From Micromonospora solifontis (GTDB taxonomy: Bacteria; Actinomycetota; Actinomycetes; Mycobacteriales; Micromonosporaceae): 38,350 nt of DNA. Each line of letters begins with the position of its first letter. Within the stretch, counting starts at the first letter, position 1. Positions 1 through 7,943 of this stretch are shown here, piece after piece. The translations under genes were made by a program, and so were the position numbers. The notes below the pieces were generated by a model. That model worked only from the letters and a program-made list of their open reading frames with translations. It searched no databases and was not told the origin of the DNA. The DNA lies in assembly GCF_003725545.1 (NCBI RefSeq), contig NZ_RJLN01000051.1, positions 1 to 38,350 of the forward strand. The letters are read 5' to 3'.

Positions 1-915
1 GTGCCGGCCGCCCGTACCGGACTCGGCGCCCGGCCGAGCCCGTCGGCCCGGCCGTGCACCGTGTTCCCGGCGGACAACGTCTGGCACGCCGACGTCTCCC
101 GGCTGCCGGTGCATCCGCGGTCCGCGGCGATGACCGCCGCGATCGGCGCCGACGCCGCCGTGCACGCCGACTTCGGCTCCGGCCGGTGGGAGGGGGCGCC
201 GATCGGCATCCCGGTCACCGTCGTCCCCGCCGGGCAGCGGCGGGTCCCGGTGACCTTCGGGTACGCCGACGAGAGCGATCCCGGCCCGTACCCGGTCCCG
301 CCGGACGCGGCGGTCGAGGGTGGACCCGGCGGCACCGGCGACCGGCACGTGATCGTCTGGGACAGGACGGCCTGCCGGGCGTACGAACTGTTCGACGCGC
401 ACCCGGCGGCCGGCGGCGGATGGCGGGCCGGCTCGGGCGCGGTCTTCGACCTCCGGTCCAACCGGCTGCGCCCGGCCGGGTGGACCTCCGCCGACGCCGC
501 CGGGCTCCCCATCCTCGCCGGGCTGGTCCGCTACGACGAGGTGGCCGCCGGCCGGATCGACCACGCCATCCGGGTGACCGTGCCGCGTACCCGCAGCGGC
601 TGGACCTGGCCGGCCACCCACTCCGCCTCCTCCGCCACCGACCCGGCGCTGCCGCAGCTGGGCCAGCGGCTGCGACTCAAGCGGTCGGTGGACCTGTCCC
701 GCGTGCCGCGGCAGGCCCGGATCGTCGCCGAGGCGATGCGGCGGTACGGCGTGATCGTCGCCGACCACGGTTCGGCCTGGTACCTGTCCGGCGCGCCGGA
801 CCCACGCTGGGACAACGACGCCCTGCACGCCCTCGGCGGGCTGCGGGGCAGGGACTTCGAGGTGGTGGACGCCTCCGCCCTGATGGTCAGCCGCGGCTCG
901 GCGGCCGTTCGCTGA
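1..915 (+). CDS. Conserved hypothetical protein, probably 5'-truncated by the window
   Basis: The frame is open from base 1 with a GTG there, but the first 20 residues are low-complexity and no ribosome binding site can be seen, so the true start may lie upstream; homologues I remember are secreted proteins whose signal peptide would be off the window. The visible 304 aa begin with FPADNVWHADVSRLPVHPRS and contain the conserved blocks APIGIPVTVV, YADESDPGPYP, DRHVIVWDR, RSNRLRPAGWTSADAAGLPI and WYLSGAPDPRWDNDAL. This is a recognisable actinobacterial/proteobacterial family without a named function. No catalytic motif is evident. It lies 42 bp upstream of kptA on the same strand. Confidence 0.75.
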   Translation: MPAARTGLGARPSPSARPCTVFPADNVWHADVSRLPVHPRSAAMTAAIGADAAVHADFGSGRWEGAPIGIPVTVVPAGQRRVPVTFGYADESDPGPYPVPPDAAVEGGPGGTGDRHVIVWDRTACRAYELFDAHPAAGGGWRAGSGAVFDLRSNRLRPAGWTSADAAGLPILAGLVRYDEVAAGRIDHAIRVTVPRTRSGWTWPATHSASSATDPALPQLGQRLRLKRSVDLSRVPRQARIVAEAMRRYGVIVADHGSAWYLSGAPDPRWDNDALHALGGLRGRDFEVVDASALMVSRGSAAVR

Positions 916-957
916 TATCCCGTCGCCGCCGGCCCGCCGGTCGGTCACACTGGCCGC

Positions 958-1497
958 GTGGATCATCGTGACCTGGTCCGGGTGAGCAAGCGGATGTCCC
1001 TGGCGCTGCGGCACCGGCCGGACCGGTTCGGCCTGACCCTCGACCGGGCCGGCTGGGTGCCGGTCACCGACCTGCTCGCGGCGCTCGGGCTCAGCCGCGC
1101 CGACCTCGACGCGGTGGTCGCCGGGAACGACAAGCGGCGCTTCGCGGTAACGCGGGGCGCCGACGGCGTCGACCGGATCCGGGCCAGCCAGGGGCACTCC
1201 GTCTCCGTCGACCTCGGCCTGGCCCCGGCCGACCCGCCCGAGCTGCTCTTCCACGGCACCAGCGACAGCGCGCTGCCGGCGATCCGCGCCGAAGGGCTGC
1301 GCCGGGGTCGCCGGCACCACGTACACCTGTCGCCGGACGTGGCGACGGCCCGGCGGGTCGGCGCCCGCCGGGCCGGCACGGTGGTGGTGCTGACCGTGGC
1401 GGCCGCCGCGATGGCCGCGGACGGCTTCGTCTTCTACCGCAGCGACAACGGCGTGTGGCTCACCGACACCGTCCCGCCCGCCTACCTGCGCCGCTGA
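958..1497 (+). CDS. kptA: RNA 2'-phosphotransferase KptA/Tpt1
   Basis: KptA/Tpt1 moves an internal RNA 2'-phosphate to NAD+, releasing nicotinamide and ADP-ribose 1",2"-cyclic phosphate. The 179 aa match the family length. The N-terminal winged-helix half begins with RVSKRMSLALRHRP and contains GWVPVTDLL and KRRFAV; the C-terminal ADP-ribosyltransferase-like half has LFHGTSDSALPAIRAEGL, HHVHLSP and FYRSDNGVWL. These are the usual Arg-His-Arg-Arg signature positions. The start is GTG at 958 with no strong Shine-Dalgarno sequence, so a short-leader or leaderless message is possible. Bacteria lack the fungal tRNA-splicing pathway, so the physiological substrate is unknown. It faces a convergent Nudix/DUF2199/NADAR operon that may share ADP-ribose chemistry. 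Confidence 0.93.
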   Translation: MDHRDLVRVSKRMSLALRHRPDRFGLTLDRAGWVPVTDLLAALGLSRADLDAVVAGNDKRRFAVTRGADGVDRIRASQGHSVSVDLGLAPADPPELLFHGTSDSALPAIRAEGLRRGRRHHVHLSPDVATARRVGARRAGTVVVLTVAAAAMAADGFVFYRSDNGVWLTDTVPPAYLRR

Positions 1498-1516
1498 CCC
1501 GGTCGGACGGCGCGGC

Positions 1517-2032
1517 TCAGCCCGCGCGCTGGGCGGCGAGGAAGTCGGCCAGCACCCGGGTGTGCGTGGAGAAGGCCAGCTCGACCGGCTCGGTGAGGAC
1601 CAGCCACTCGGTGGCCTCCTCGGTCGGCGCGGAGGGCGGCAGGTCGCCCAGCGGCCGTTCCGGCAGCACCCCGAAGACCATCATGGTGCCGCCGGCCGGC
1701 GCGCCGTGCACCGCGAACAGCCGCGCCTCGTCGGCGTCGGCCAGCAGGCCGGTCTCCTCGCGCAACTCCCGGACCAGCGCCTCGGACCACTCCTCGCCGT
1801 ACTCGACGAAGCCGCCGGGCAGCGCCAGCTCGCCCCGGGCCGGCTCGATGTCCCGGCGGACCACCACCACGCCGAGGCCGGCCGGCGTCCGGACCGGCAG
1901 CACCGCCACCGCGACGGGCAGCGGGTTGCGCCACACCGTCTCGCCGCAGCCCGTGCAGACCCGGGGCCAGCCGGCGTCCGCCGGGTAGGCGGCGCCACAG
2001 AACGAGCAGTGCGAGTACGGTGCGCTGGTCAC
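1517..2032 (-). CDS. Nudix hydrolase with N-terminal zinc ribbon
   Basis: This 171-aa protein has a zinc ribbon at the N-terminus (C9-x2-C12, C26-x2-C29), followed by a Nudix fold with an intact Nudix box at residues 74-96 (G74, E80, R88-E89, E92-E93, G95). It should hydrolyse a nucleoside diphosphate linked to another moiety. The zinc-ribbon-plus-Nudix layout resembles the NADH pyrophosphatase/ADP-ribose hydrolase side of the superfamily, but the substrate cannot be read from sequence. It is the last gene of a minus-strand group: the DUF2199 gene ends 40 bp upstream of its start and NADAR lies before that. The gene is convergent with kptA, with a 19-bp gap between the stop codons. Confidence 0.9.
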   Translation of the reverse strand: MTSAPYSHCSFCGAAYPADAGWPRVCTGCGETVWRNPLPVAVAVLPVRTPAGLGVVVVRRDIEPARGELALPGGFVEYGEEWSEALVRELREETGLLADADEARLFAVHGAPAGGTMMVFGVLPERPLGDLPPSAPTEEATEWLVLTEPVELAFSTHTRVLADFLAAQRAG

Positions 2033-2072
2033 GCCGCTGCACGTTACCCGCTTGACCGGCGCACCGCGCCGG

Positions 2073-2603
2073 TCACCCGGTCGAGCCGGGGAGTGGCTCC
2101 GGGTGCAGCAGGCGCTCCGCGATCCGCCGGACCTCCGTCATGGTCATGCCGGTCCGCTGCGCCACCGCGAGGGGGTGGTCGGTCGGCTCGACCTCGATGT
2201 GCGGCCGGAGGCCCACCGGCTGCGTGTGCACGTGCGTCTTGAGGTTCACCGTGGTCGGCTCGTACACCGGCAGCTCCGTGGAGAGCCAGCCGAAGTAGGG
2301 TGTCTCCGCCTCCCGACCCGGGGTGTCCCACCGCGCCAGCATGCGGGCGAAGTTCGCCCCGCTCAGCGACACCCACACGCCCCAGGAGAAGTGACCCTCG
2401 GCGTCGCGCAGGGGAATGTCCAGGTTGCCCTGGACGAAGAAGTGCTCGCCGCGGATGACGCAGAGGTCGGGGGTCAGTTCGCTGTCGCCGTCCATGGCCA
2501 GCTCGTCGGACCAGTAGACCGGTGCGTGGGTGCGGTAGGAGAGCGGCGCCTCCTCGTGTCGCGCGCCGCACGTGCCGCAGTTGTATCCCAGGTCGTCATG
2601 CAC
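2073..2603 (-). CDS. DUF2199 family protein
   Basis: 176 aa. The N-terminus carries a single C9-x2-C12 pair (YNCGTCGARHEE), followed by SELTPDLCVIRGEHFFVQGN, HFSWGVWVSLS and a C-terminal DHPLAVAQRTGMT segment, the typical conserved blocks of DUF2199. The family has no established activity. One CxxC pair would give only half of a zinc site, so dimerisation or extra ligands would be needed. The gene sits 9 bp after the NADAR gene and 40 bp before the Nudix gene on the same strand, which indicates co-transcription and loosely suggests a role connected with nucleotide or ADP-ribose metabolism. Confidence 0.85.
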   Translation of the reverse strand: MHDDLGYNCGTCGARHEEAPLSYRTHAPVYWSDELAMDGDSELTPDLCVIRGEHFFVQGNLDIPLRDAEGHFSWGVWVSLSGANFARMLARWDTPGREAETPYFGWLSTELPVYEPTTVNLKTHVHTQPVGLRPHIEVEPTDHPLAVAQRTGMTMTEVRRIAERLLHPEPLPGSTG

Positions 2604-2612
2604 CGGACGACC

Positions 2613-3170
2613 CTAGCCGGCCCGGCGGAGTTCAGCGCGGGCCGCCATCAGGGCGAAGCCGAGCAGGTTCTCGCCCTGCCACCGTCCCGGGTCGCTCGCC
2701 CGGGGGTCGTCGGCGGCCAGGCCGATGCCCCAGATCCGGTCCAGCGGGCTCGCCTCCACCAGCACCCGGTCGCCGGTGCCGAGCAGGAACCGCGTCAGCT
2801 CCTCGTGCTGGCCGAACTTGGCCACGCTGCCGGCGACCACGATGTCGTACCGGCGGGCCGCCCAGGTCGCCTCGTCGAAGCCGCGTACCTGCCGGCCGAG
2901 GGCCTTGGCGCGGTCCGGGTGCCCGGCGGCGAGGACGCGCCCGGCGATCTCCACGTCGCCGAAGAGGGTCGCCTTGTGCCACATCATCCAGTGCTCGGCG
3001 GTGGGGTAGGTGCGGCCCTCCACCGTGAAGGGCGCCGGCCACCACTGGCTCAGGCAGCCGGCCCCGACGCTGCCGTCGCGCTGCGGGCGGTGCCCCCAGA
3101 AGTGCAGGTACTTCACCGGCTGTCCGGCGTTGACGGCCGCGACGAGCGCGACGACGGATCGGATCGGCAT
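2613..3170 (-). CDS. NADAR family protein (YbiA/DUF1768-like N-glycosidase)
   Basis: NADAR proteins cleave N-glycosidic bonds in riboflavin intermediates (YbiA group), and some members remove ADP-ribose from guanine in DNA. This copy has the hallmark blocks YLHFWGH, CLSQWWPAPFTVEG, YPTAEHWMMWHKA, ASPLDRIWGIGLA and WQGENLLGFALM; the E of TAEHWMM, the W of RIWGIG and the N of GENLLG are the usual catalytic-pocket residues. I chose the ATG at 3170 (MPIRSVV) because conservation begins there. A GTG at 3200 would add ten residues; neither start has a good ribosome binding site. It is the first gene of the NADAR-DUF2199-Nudix group. Confidence 0.9.
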   Translation of the reverse strand: MPIRSVVALVAAVNAGQPVKYLHFWGHRPQRDGSVGAGCLSQWWPAPFTVEGRTYPTAEHWMMWHKATLFGDVEIAGRVLAAGHPDRAKALGRQVRGFDEATWAARRYDIVVAGSVAKFGQHEELTRFLLGTGDRVLVEASPLDRIWGIGLAADDPRASDPGRWQGENLLGFALMAARAELRRAG

Positions 3171-3216
3171 GATCGACAGTCTGCCGGACGGGTGCGACAC
3201 TGCGCCGGACGCCCGC

Positions 3217-3244
3217 CGCCGCCGGTCACGGGCGACCGGCGGCG
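3217..3244 (-). terminator. Stem-loop terminator after the ArsR/SRPBCC pair
   Basis: A perfect 11-bp inverted repeat (arms 3217-3227 and 3234-3244, loop of 6) begins 13 bp beyond the SRPBCC stop codon on the minus strand. There is no clear U-tract, which is common for actinobacterial terminators. It would separate this unit from the NADAR operon downstream. Confidence 0.6.
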
Positions 3245-3257
3245 CGACGGTGCCCGG

Positions 3258-3899
3258 TCAGGGCGTGGGCGCGCCGGTGTAGAAGGCGGTGACCCGGTCG
3301 CCCGCGGCGCGGGCCTGGTCGGCCGGGGTGCCGGCGGCGACGCTCGCCTCGGTCCAGCGCGCGCTGCTCTCCGTCATGAAGCGGCGGCCCTCGGCCGAGC
3401 CGACCCAGGCGGCGCCCGAGGCCGGGTCGATGCCGGTGCCGTCCGTGGCGAAGTGGGAGGCGAGACCGACCAGCGCCAGGTCCCAGCCGATGCCGACCGC
3501 GCCGGGGCCGTACTCGGCCCAGCGCTGGTCGTCGACGTGCGCGACGTGCTCCAGCTCGAACCGGGTGCGCCCCGCGCCGGCGTCGGTGAGCCGGACCTCG
3601 ATCCAGCTCACCTCGCCGCCGAGCTCCCAGGTGGCGGCGAAGCTGTGCGGCGGGTCGCAGCGCTCGACGGTGCCGCCCGCGTTGCCCTCCAGTTGGTAGC
3701 GCCCGCCGAGCTTCAGCTCCCCGGAGACGGGCAGGAACCAGCGGGGGATCCGTTCGGCGCTGGTGCAGGCGTCCCAGACGTCCGCGACCGGCGCGTCGTA
3801 CGTCTGGCTGATGGTCAGCACGCGGGCCTGGCCGGCGGGCAGCGTACGGCTGCCGAGCCGGCGCTCGACGGCGCTGATCTGTCCGGTCACGTCGATCAT
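3258..3899 (-). CDS. SRPBCC (AHSA1-like) domain protein
   Basis: 213 aa with the AHSA1/START-like ligand-binding fold. Characteristic segments are LTISQTYDAPVADVWDACTS, IPRWFLPVSGELKLGGRYQL, SFAATWELGG, SWIEVRLTDAGAGRTRFELE and GPGAVGIGWDLAL, followed by a roughly 60-aa C-terminal extension. The ATG at 3899 overlaps the stop of the upstream ArsR gene in an ATGA arrangement, so translation is coupled. ArsR regulator plus SRPBCC protein is a very common actinobacterial pair. The SRPBCC partner probably binds a hydrophobic ligand, but its function is not established. A strong hairpin follows. Confidence 0.9.
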   Translation of the reverse strand: MIDVTGQISAVERRLGSRTLPAGQARVLTISQTYDAPVADVWDACTSAERIPRWFLPVSGELKLGGRYQLEGNAGGTVERCDPPHSFAATWELGGEVSWIEVRLTDAGAGRTRFELEHVAHVDDQRWAEYGPGAVGIGWDLALVGLASHFATDGTGIDPASGAAWVGSAEGRRFMTESSARWTEASVAAGTPADQARAAGDRVTAFYTGAPTP

Positions 3900-4258
3900 G
3901 ATGTGGTCCTCTCGTCGGGGTTGCCGTCGCGCAGCCGCCGTTCCCGCCGGCCCCGGGCCAGCTCGGTGGCGAGCGCCTCCAGCGGCGGCGTCCAGAACCG
4001 GCGGAAGCCGGCCAGCCATTCGTCGACCTGCCGCAGCGGGCCCGGGTCGACGGCGTAGAGGCGGCGGGTGCCCTCGGGTCGCACGGTGGTGAAACCGTGC
4101 TCGCGCAGCACCTTGAGGTGTTGCGACACGGCCGGTTGGCTGATGCCGAACTCCCGCTGGACGGTTACGCCCAGCGTGCCGGCGGTCTGCTCGCCCTCGG
4201 CCAGCAGCTCCAGGATCCGGCGGCGGACGGGGTCCCCGAGGACGTCGAAGGCGTGCAC
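3896..4258 (-). CDS. ArsR-family winged-helix repressor
   Basis: A 120-aa regulator with the HxxFDVLGDPVRRRILELL opening helix, recognition region GISQPAVSQHLKVLREHGF and wing TVRPEGTRRLYAV. The metal-binding cysteines of metal-sensing ArsR proteins are absent, so it probably belongs to the SRPBCC-linked, non-metal group. The start is GTG at 4258, preceded by GAAAGG at good spacing. It shares an ATGA junction with the SRPBCC gene. A palindrome directly upstream (4277-4298) is the likely autoregulatory site. Confidence 0.92.
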   Translation of the reverse strand: MHAFDVLGDPVRRRILELLAEGEQTAGTLGVTVQREFGISQPAVSQHLKVLREHGFTTVRPEGTRRLYAVDPGPLRQVDEWLAGFRRFWTPPLEALATELARGRRERRLRDGNPDERTTS

Positions 4259-4276
4259 CGGGCCTTTCTATCACGT

Positions 4277-4298
4277 AGCACTTATATAAGCGAGTGCT
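4277..4298. promoter_or_regulatory. Candidate ArsR operator
   Basis: A perfect 10-bp palindrome, CTTATATAAG (4281-4290), is nested within outer arms AGCACT (4277-4282) and AGTGCT (4293-4298). This A+T-rich dyad stands out from the GC-rich surroundings, lies 19 bp upstream of the ArsR start, and resembles known ArsR-SRPBCC operators. It overlaps the last codons and the stop of the ATPase gene. Confidence 0.65.
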
Positions 4299-7110
4299 TG
4301 TAATGGCGGCGCGCGGCGCGGCGCAACTCGTCGGCGCCCCAGACGATCGGCGGGAAGGCCAGCAGCAGCGCGAGCATGACCGGCTCGGGCGGCCGGGTGC
4401 CGAAGACGTCCTGTGCCGGCGGCACGCCCACGATCAGCGCGGCGAAGGCGATCTCGAAGGCGATGCCCCAGAGCAGCAGCCGGTTGCTGAACACGCCGAC
4501 CGAGCGCAGCGAGGCGTGCTCGGTGCGCGCCGCGAACGCCGTGCCGACCTGGCAGGAGACGATGCCGAGGAAGGTCATGGTGGTCGCCTCGCGGTAGGCG
4601 TCGTGCAGCGGCGTACCGGGGCCGGTGGGCGCGCCGGGGCGCCAGCCGGCGCGCAGCAGCACGGCGAAGAAGCCGGCCATCACCAGCGCTGCCGAGATCA
4701 GCCCGAGAAACCCCCAGGCGCGGGCCAGCATCGGAGCGTTCACCACCTTGTCGCTGCGTCGCCGCGGCGGCCGGTCCATCAGCCCCGGCTCGGCCGGCTC
4801 GCGGCCCAGCGCGAGCGCCGGCAGCGTCTCGGTGCCCAGGTCGATGGCGAGGATCTGCAACACGGTCAGCGGCAGCGGCACCGCCCCGGCGGAGAGCGCG
4901 AAGATCAGGAACGGCACCACCTCCGGGGTGGCGTGGGCGAAGATGTAGAGGATGAACTTCCGGACGTTGTCGTAGACCCGGCGACCCGCGGCGACCGCCG
5001 CCACGATGGTGGCGAAGTTGTCGTCGGTGAGCACCATGGTGGCGGCCTCCCGGGTCACGTCGGTGCCGGTCCGGCCCATCGCCACCCCGATGTCCGCCCG
5101 CCGCAGCGCCGGCGCGTCGTTCACCCCGTCGCCGGTCATCGCGACCACCTCGTGGTTGGCCCGCAGTGCCTCGGCGATGTGCAGCTTCGCCTCGGGCGAC
5201 ACCCGCGCGAAGACCACCTCCCGCCGCTCGCCCAGCAGGTGGCGCAGCCGGTCCGGGCTCATCGCGTCGAGCTGGTCGCCGGTCACCACGGTCGGCTCGC
5301 CGCGCACGATGCCGACCTGCCGGGCGATCGCCGCCGCGGTGCGCCCGTGGTCGCCGGTGACCATGATGATCCGGATGCCCGCGGTGTGGCAGCGGGCCAC
5401 CGCCTCGGGCACCTCCGGGCGGGGCGGGTCGACCATCGCGACGAAGCCGAGGAAGGTGAGGTCCCGCTCGGCCTCCGCGCGCCGCTCGGGCACCCCGTCC
5501 AGCGGGCGCCGGGCCACCCCCAGCACCCGCCGGCCCTGCTCGGCCTGCGCGGTCACCGCCGCCGCCAGCTCCGTCCGGTACGCCTCGTCCAGCGGCCGGT
5601 CCCCGCCGTCCGGAGCCAGCACCCGGGTGCAGCGGGCCAGCACCTCCTCGGGCGCGCCCTTGGTGTGCAGCGACAGCCGGCCGTCCCGCTCGTCGACCGT
5701 GGACATCAGCCGCAGCTTCGGGTCGAACGGATACTGGGTCCGCCGCCCCGGGTGGCCAGCGTCGGTGACGCCGAGGTCGGCGGCGAGGCGCAGCGGGGCC
5801 ACCTCGGTCGGGTCGCCCGCGTCCGGATCGGCGTTGTTGCACGCCGCCACCGCGACGGCGAGCGCGCACAGCGCCGGGTCCGGCCGCTCGCCGGGCCCGG
5901 GCGCGGGGTCGCGCAGCGTGTCGGCGGCCCGGACGGCGACCACCCGCATCCGGTTCTCGGTCAGCGTCCCGGTCTTGTCGGTGCAGATCACGTCGGTGGA
6001 GCCGAGGGTCTCCACCGCGCTGAGCCGCTTCACCACCGCACCGACCCGGGCCAGGCCGCGGACGCCGACGGCCAGGGCGAGGGTGATGGTGGGCAGCAGC
6101 CCCTCCGGCACGTTGGCGACCAGCAGGCCGATGGCGAACGCGAAGGCGTCCCCGATCGGCATGCCGGCGGCGAGGACCCCGATCGGGAAGAACACCAGCC
6201 CGGCGCCGACCGCCACCGCGGCGATCAGCCAGGCCACCCGGCGTACCTGCTTCTCCAGCGGGCTCTCCTCGCGGCCGACCCGCTGCGAGAGGGCGGCGAT
6301 CCGGCCCAGCTCGGTGCCCATGCCGGTGGCGTGCACCAGTGCCCGGGCCTCTCCGCCGAGGCAGTTGGTGCCGCTGAACACCAGGTTCGCCGCCTCGGTC
6401 GGGCCGCCCGCCGCCGAGGGCGCGTCGGCCGAGCGGTAGACCGGCTGCGACTCGCCGGTCAGCGCGGACAGGTCGACCTCCACCGACCCGTCTACCAGCC
6501 GCGCGTCGGCGGAGATCCGGTCGCCCTCGCAGACCGCCAGGATGTCGCCGGGCACCAGTTCGGCGGCCGGGATCTCCTGCCAGCGGCCGTCCCGGCGGAC
6601 CCGGGCCTGGCGGGGCAGGTAGCGGGTGAGCGCCTCGACGGCCCGCTCGGCCTGGCGTTCCTGGACCGAGGCGAAGAGCGCGTTCAGCGCGATCACCACC
6701 AGGATCGCCCCGGCCAGCAGGGGCGTGCCGGCGACCCAGGCCAGCGCGGCGGCCACCCAGAGCAGCAGCGCGAGCGGGTGCACCACCTGCCGGCCCAACT
6801 CCCGCCACCAGCCGCGCCGCCGCTGCCGGCGCAGCTCGTTCCGCCCGTACCCGGTCAGCCGGCTTCGGGCCTCGGCGGTGGCCAGGCCGTCCGGGCCGGA
6901 GTCGAGCGCGGCGTACAGCTCGGCCAGCGGCGCGCGCGGGTCGGCGTCGCCGCCCGCCGTCCGCCGCTCCGCCACGATCCCAGGCTGCGACACCTCCGGC
7001 ACCCACCGCGCCGGTTTCCGGCCATTCCCCGGTTCTGGTCGCGTTCTGGTCGCCTCGGCGCGCTCGATCCTGGAGGTAGTGGCATCGTGCCGGCGACGAG
7101 GCCACCACAT
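4282..7110 (-). CDS. P-type cation-transporting ATPase (P2-type, Na/K-ATPase-like)
   Basis: An integral membrane ion pump of about 940 aa. Visible motifs are TGES in the A domain, VANVPEGLLPT in helix M4, phosphorylation site DKTGTLTEN (D near residue 378), KGAPEEVLARC in the nucleotide-binding domain, MVTGDHGRTAAAIA and MTGDGVNDAPAL. The run ETLGSTDVICTDKTGT and the M6-region DLGTETLPALALGREPAE resemble animal Na,K-ATPase more than typical bacterial Ca pumps, so transport of Ca2+, Na+ or K+ is possible. The first roughly 36 residues are Arg-rich and unlike the family; a GTG at 7002 or a nearby GTG may be the true start. No accessory subunit gene is adjacent. The stop codon lies inside the ArsR operator. 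Confidence 0.92.
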   Translation of the reverse strand: MWWPRRRHDATTSRIERAEATRTRPEPGNGRKPARWVPEVSQPGIVAERRTAGGDADPRAPLAELYAALDSGPDGLATAEARSRLTGYGRNELRRQRRRGWWRELGRQVVHPLALLLWVAAALAWVAGTPLLAGAILVVIALNALFASVQERQAERAVEALTRYLPRQARVRRDGRWQEIPAAELVPGDILAVCEGDRISADARLVDGSVEVDLSALTGESQPVYRSADAPSAAGGPTEAANLVFSGTNCLGGEARALVHATGMGTELGRIAALSQRVGREESPLEKQVRRVAWLIAAVAVGAGLVFFPIGVLAAGMPIGDAFAFAIGLLVANVPEGLLPTITLALAVGVRGLARVGAVVKRLSAVETLGSTDVICTDKTGTLTENRMRVVAVRAADTLRDPAPGPGERPDPALCALAVAVAACNNADPDAGDPTEVAPLRLAADLGVTDAGHPGRRTQYPFDPKLRLMSTVDERDGRLSLHTKGAPEEVLARCTRVLAPDGGDRPLDEAYRTELAAAVTAQAEQGRRVLGVARRPLDGVPERRAEAERDLTFLGFVAMVDPPRPEVPEAVARCHTAGIRIIMVTGDHGRTAAAIARQVGIVRGEPTVVTGDQLDAMSPDRLRHLLGERREVVFARVSPEAKLHIAEALRANHEVVAMTGDGVNDAPALRRADIGVAMGRTGTDVTREAATMVLTDDNFATIVAAVAAGRRVYDNVRKFILYIFAHATPEVVPFLIFALSAGAVPLPLTVLQILAIDLGTETLPALALGREPAEPGLMDRPPRRRSDKVVNAPMLARAWGFLGLISAALVMAGFFAVLLRAGWRPGAPTGPGTPLHDAYREATTMTFLGIVSCQVGTAFAARTEHASLRSVGVFSNRLLLWGIAFEIAFAALIVGVPPAQDVFGTRPPEPVMLALLLAFPPIVWGADELRRAARRHYKHSLI

Positions 7111-7152
7111 CCAGGTTCTCGGCGCCGCCGCGCCGGGCCGGATCGGGGCGGG

Positions 7153-7827
7153 TCAGCCGCCGAGCCGGGCGGCGACGGCGCTGCGCAGCTCCGGCAGCCG
7201 GTCGTGCAGCAGCCCGGGGCACTGGGTGTTGTTGAAGTCCTTGTGTCCGTAGATCTCGCTGGCCGGTATGCCGTACTGCTGGCAGGTGAACGCGCAGAAC
7301 CAGATCAGGCTGTCCCAGAGCGCCTGCGGCGGCTGCACGTCGAGATAGATGCCGTCGTTCTCGATGCCGATGGCCTGGCTGTTCTGCCCGACGCAGTGCG
7401 CGCCCTGCACCATGGTCTGCCCGTGCAGCAGGGCGTACAGGCTGCCGTGCCGGCCCTCGGTGAGGTAGCCGCCGCGGCTGTTGGTGAAGTGCTGTCCGGA
7501 GTCGAGCCAGCCGTTGGTGTCCATGTGCAGGTCCTGGATGTCCCGGGAGTTCCGGTAGGCCTGCGCCAGGCTGTAGTCGGTGGTGTTCGGGAACGCCGTG
7601 TGATGAATGATGATCTTGTTGGGGCGGCTCTGCACGACGCTGACCGCCGACGACGGCGGGCGGGCGCCCCAGGTGGCGCAGTTGGCGATGGTCGGCTGGT
7701 CGACCGCGCCGGCGACGGCCCGGGCGTCCCGGTCGCCGCCGAACTGGCTCAGTGCGGTGGCGCCGGCGGCGGCGCCGAGCAGGACCGCGCCGCGCAGCAC
7801 GGCCCGCCGGGGCAGGTGGGCGGACAT
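7153..7827 (-). CDS. Secreted N-acetylmuramoyl-L-alanine amidase (PGRP/amidase_2 domain)
   Basis: 224 aa. It cleaves the bond between N-acetylmuramic acid and L-alanine in peptidoglycan. The N-terminus is a Tat-type signal (RRAVLRGAVLLGAAAGATAL), so it should be exported folded. The mature part has the zinc amidase ligands in IIIHHTAFP, GAHCVGQNSQAIGIE and YGHKDFNNTQCPG. The ATG at 7827 follows GAAGGAGG at ideal spacing; upstream in-frame sequence is not conserved. It forms a cell-wall hydrolase pair with the GH25 gene just upstream on the same strand. Between the two lie 116 bp without a clear gene. Confidence 0.92.
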   Translation of the reverse strand: MSAHLPRRAVLRGAVLLGAAAGATALSQFGGDRDARAVAGAVDQPTIANCATWGARPPSSAVSVVQSRPNKIIIHHTAFPNTTDYSLAQAYRNSRDIQDLHMDTNGWLDSGQHFTNSRGGYLTEGRHGSLYALLHGQTMVQGAHCVGQNSQAIGIENDGIYLDVQPPQALWDSLIWFCAFTCQQYGIPASEIYGHKDFNNTQCPGLLHDRLPELRSAVAARLGG

Positions 7828-7943
7828 CGGGGCCTCCTTCTCGGGTACGGACGGACACCGCCGGTGGCGGGCGGCTGCTCCGGGTCGCGGCGTGGGGTCA
7901 GCAACGCCGGGCCGGGACGGCCGGCCCACCACCGGCGGGCGGG

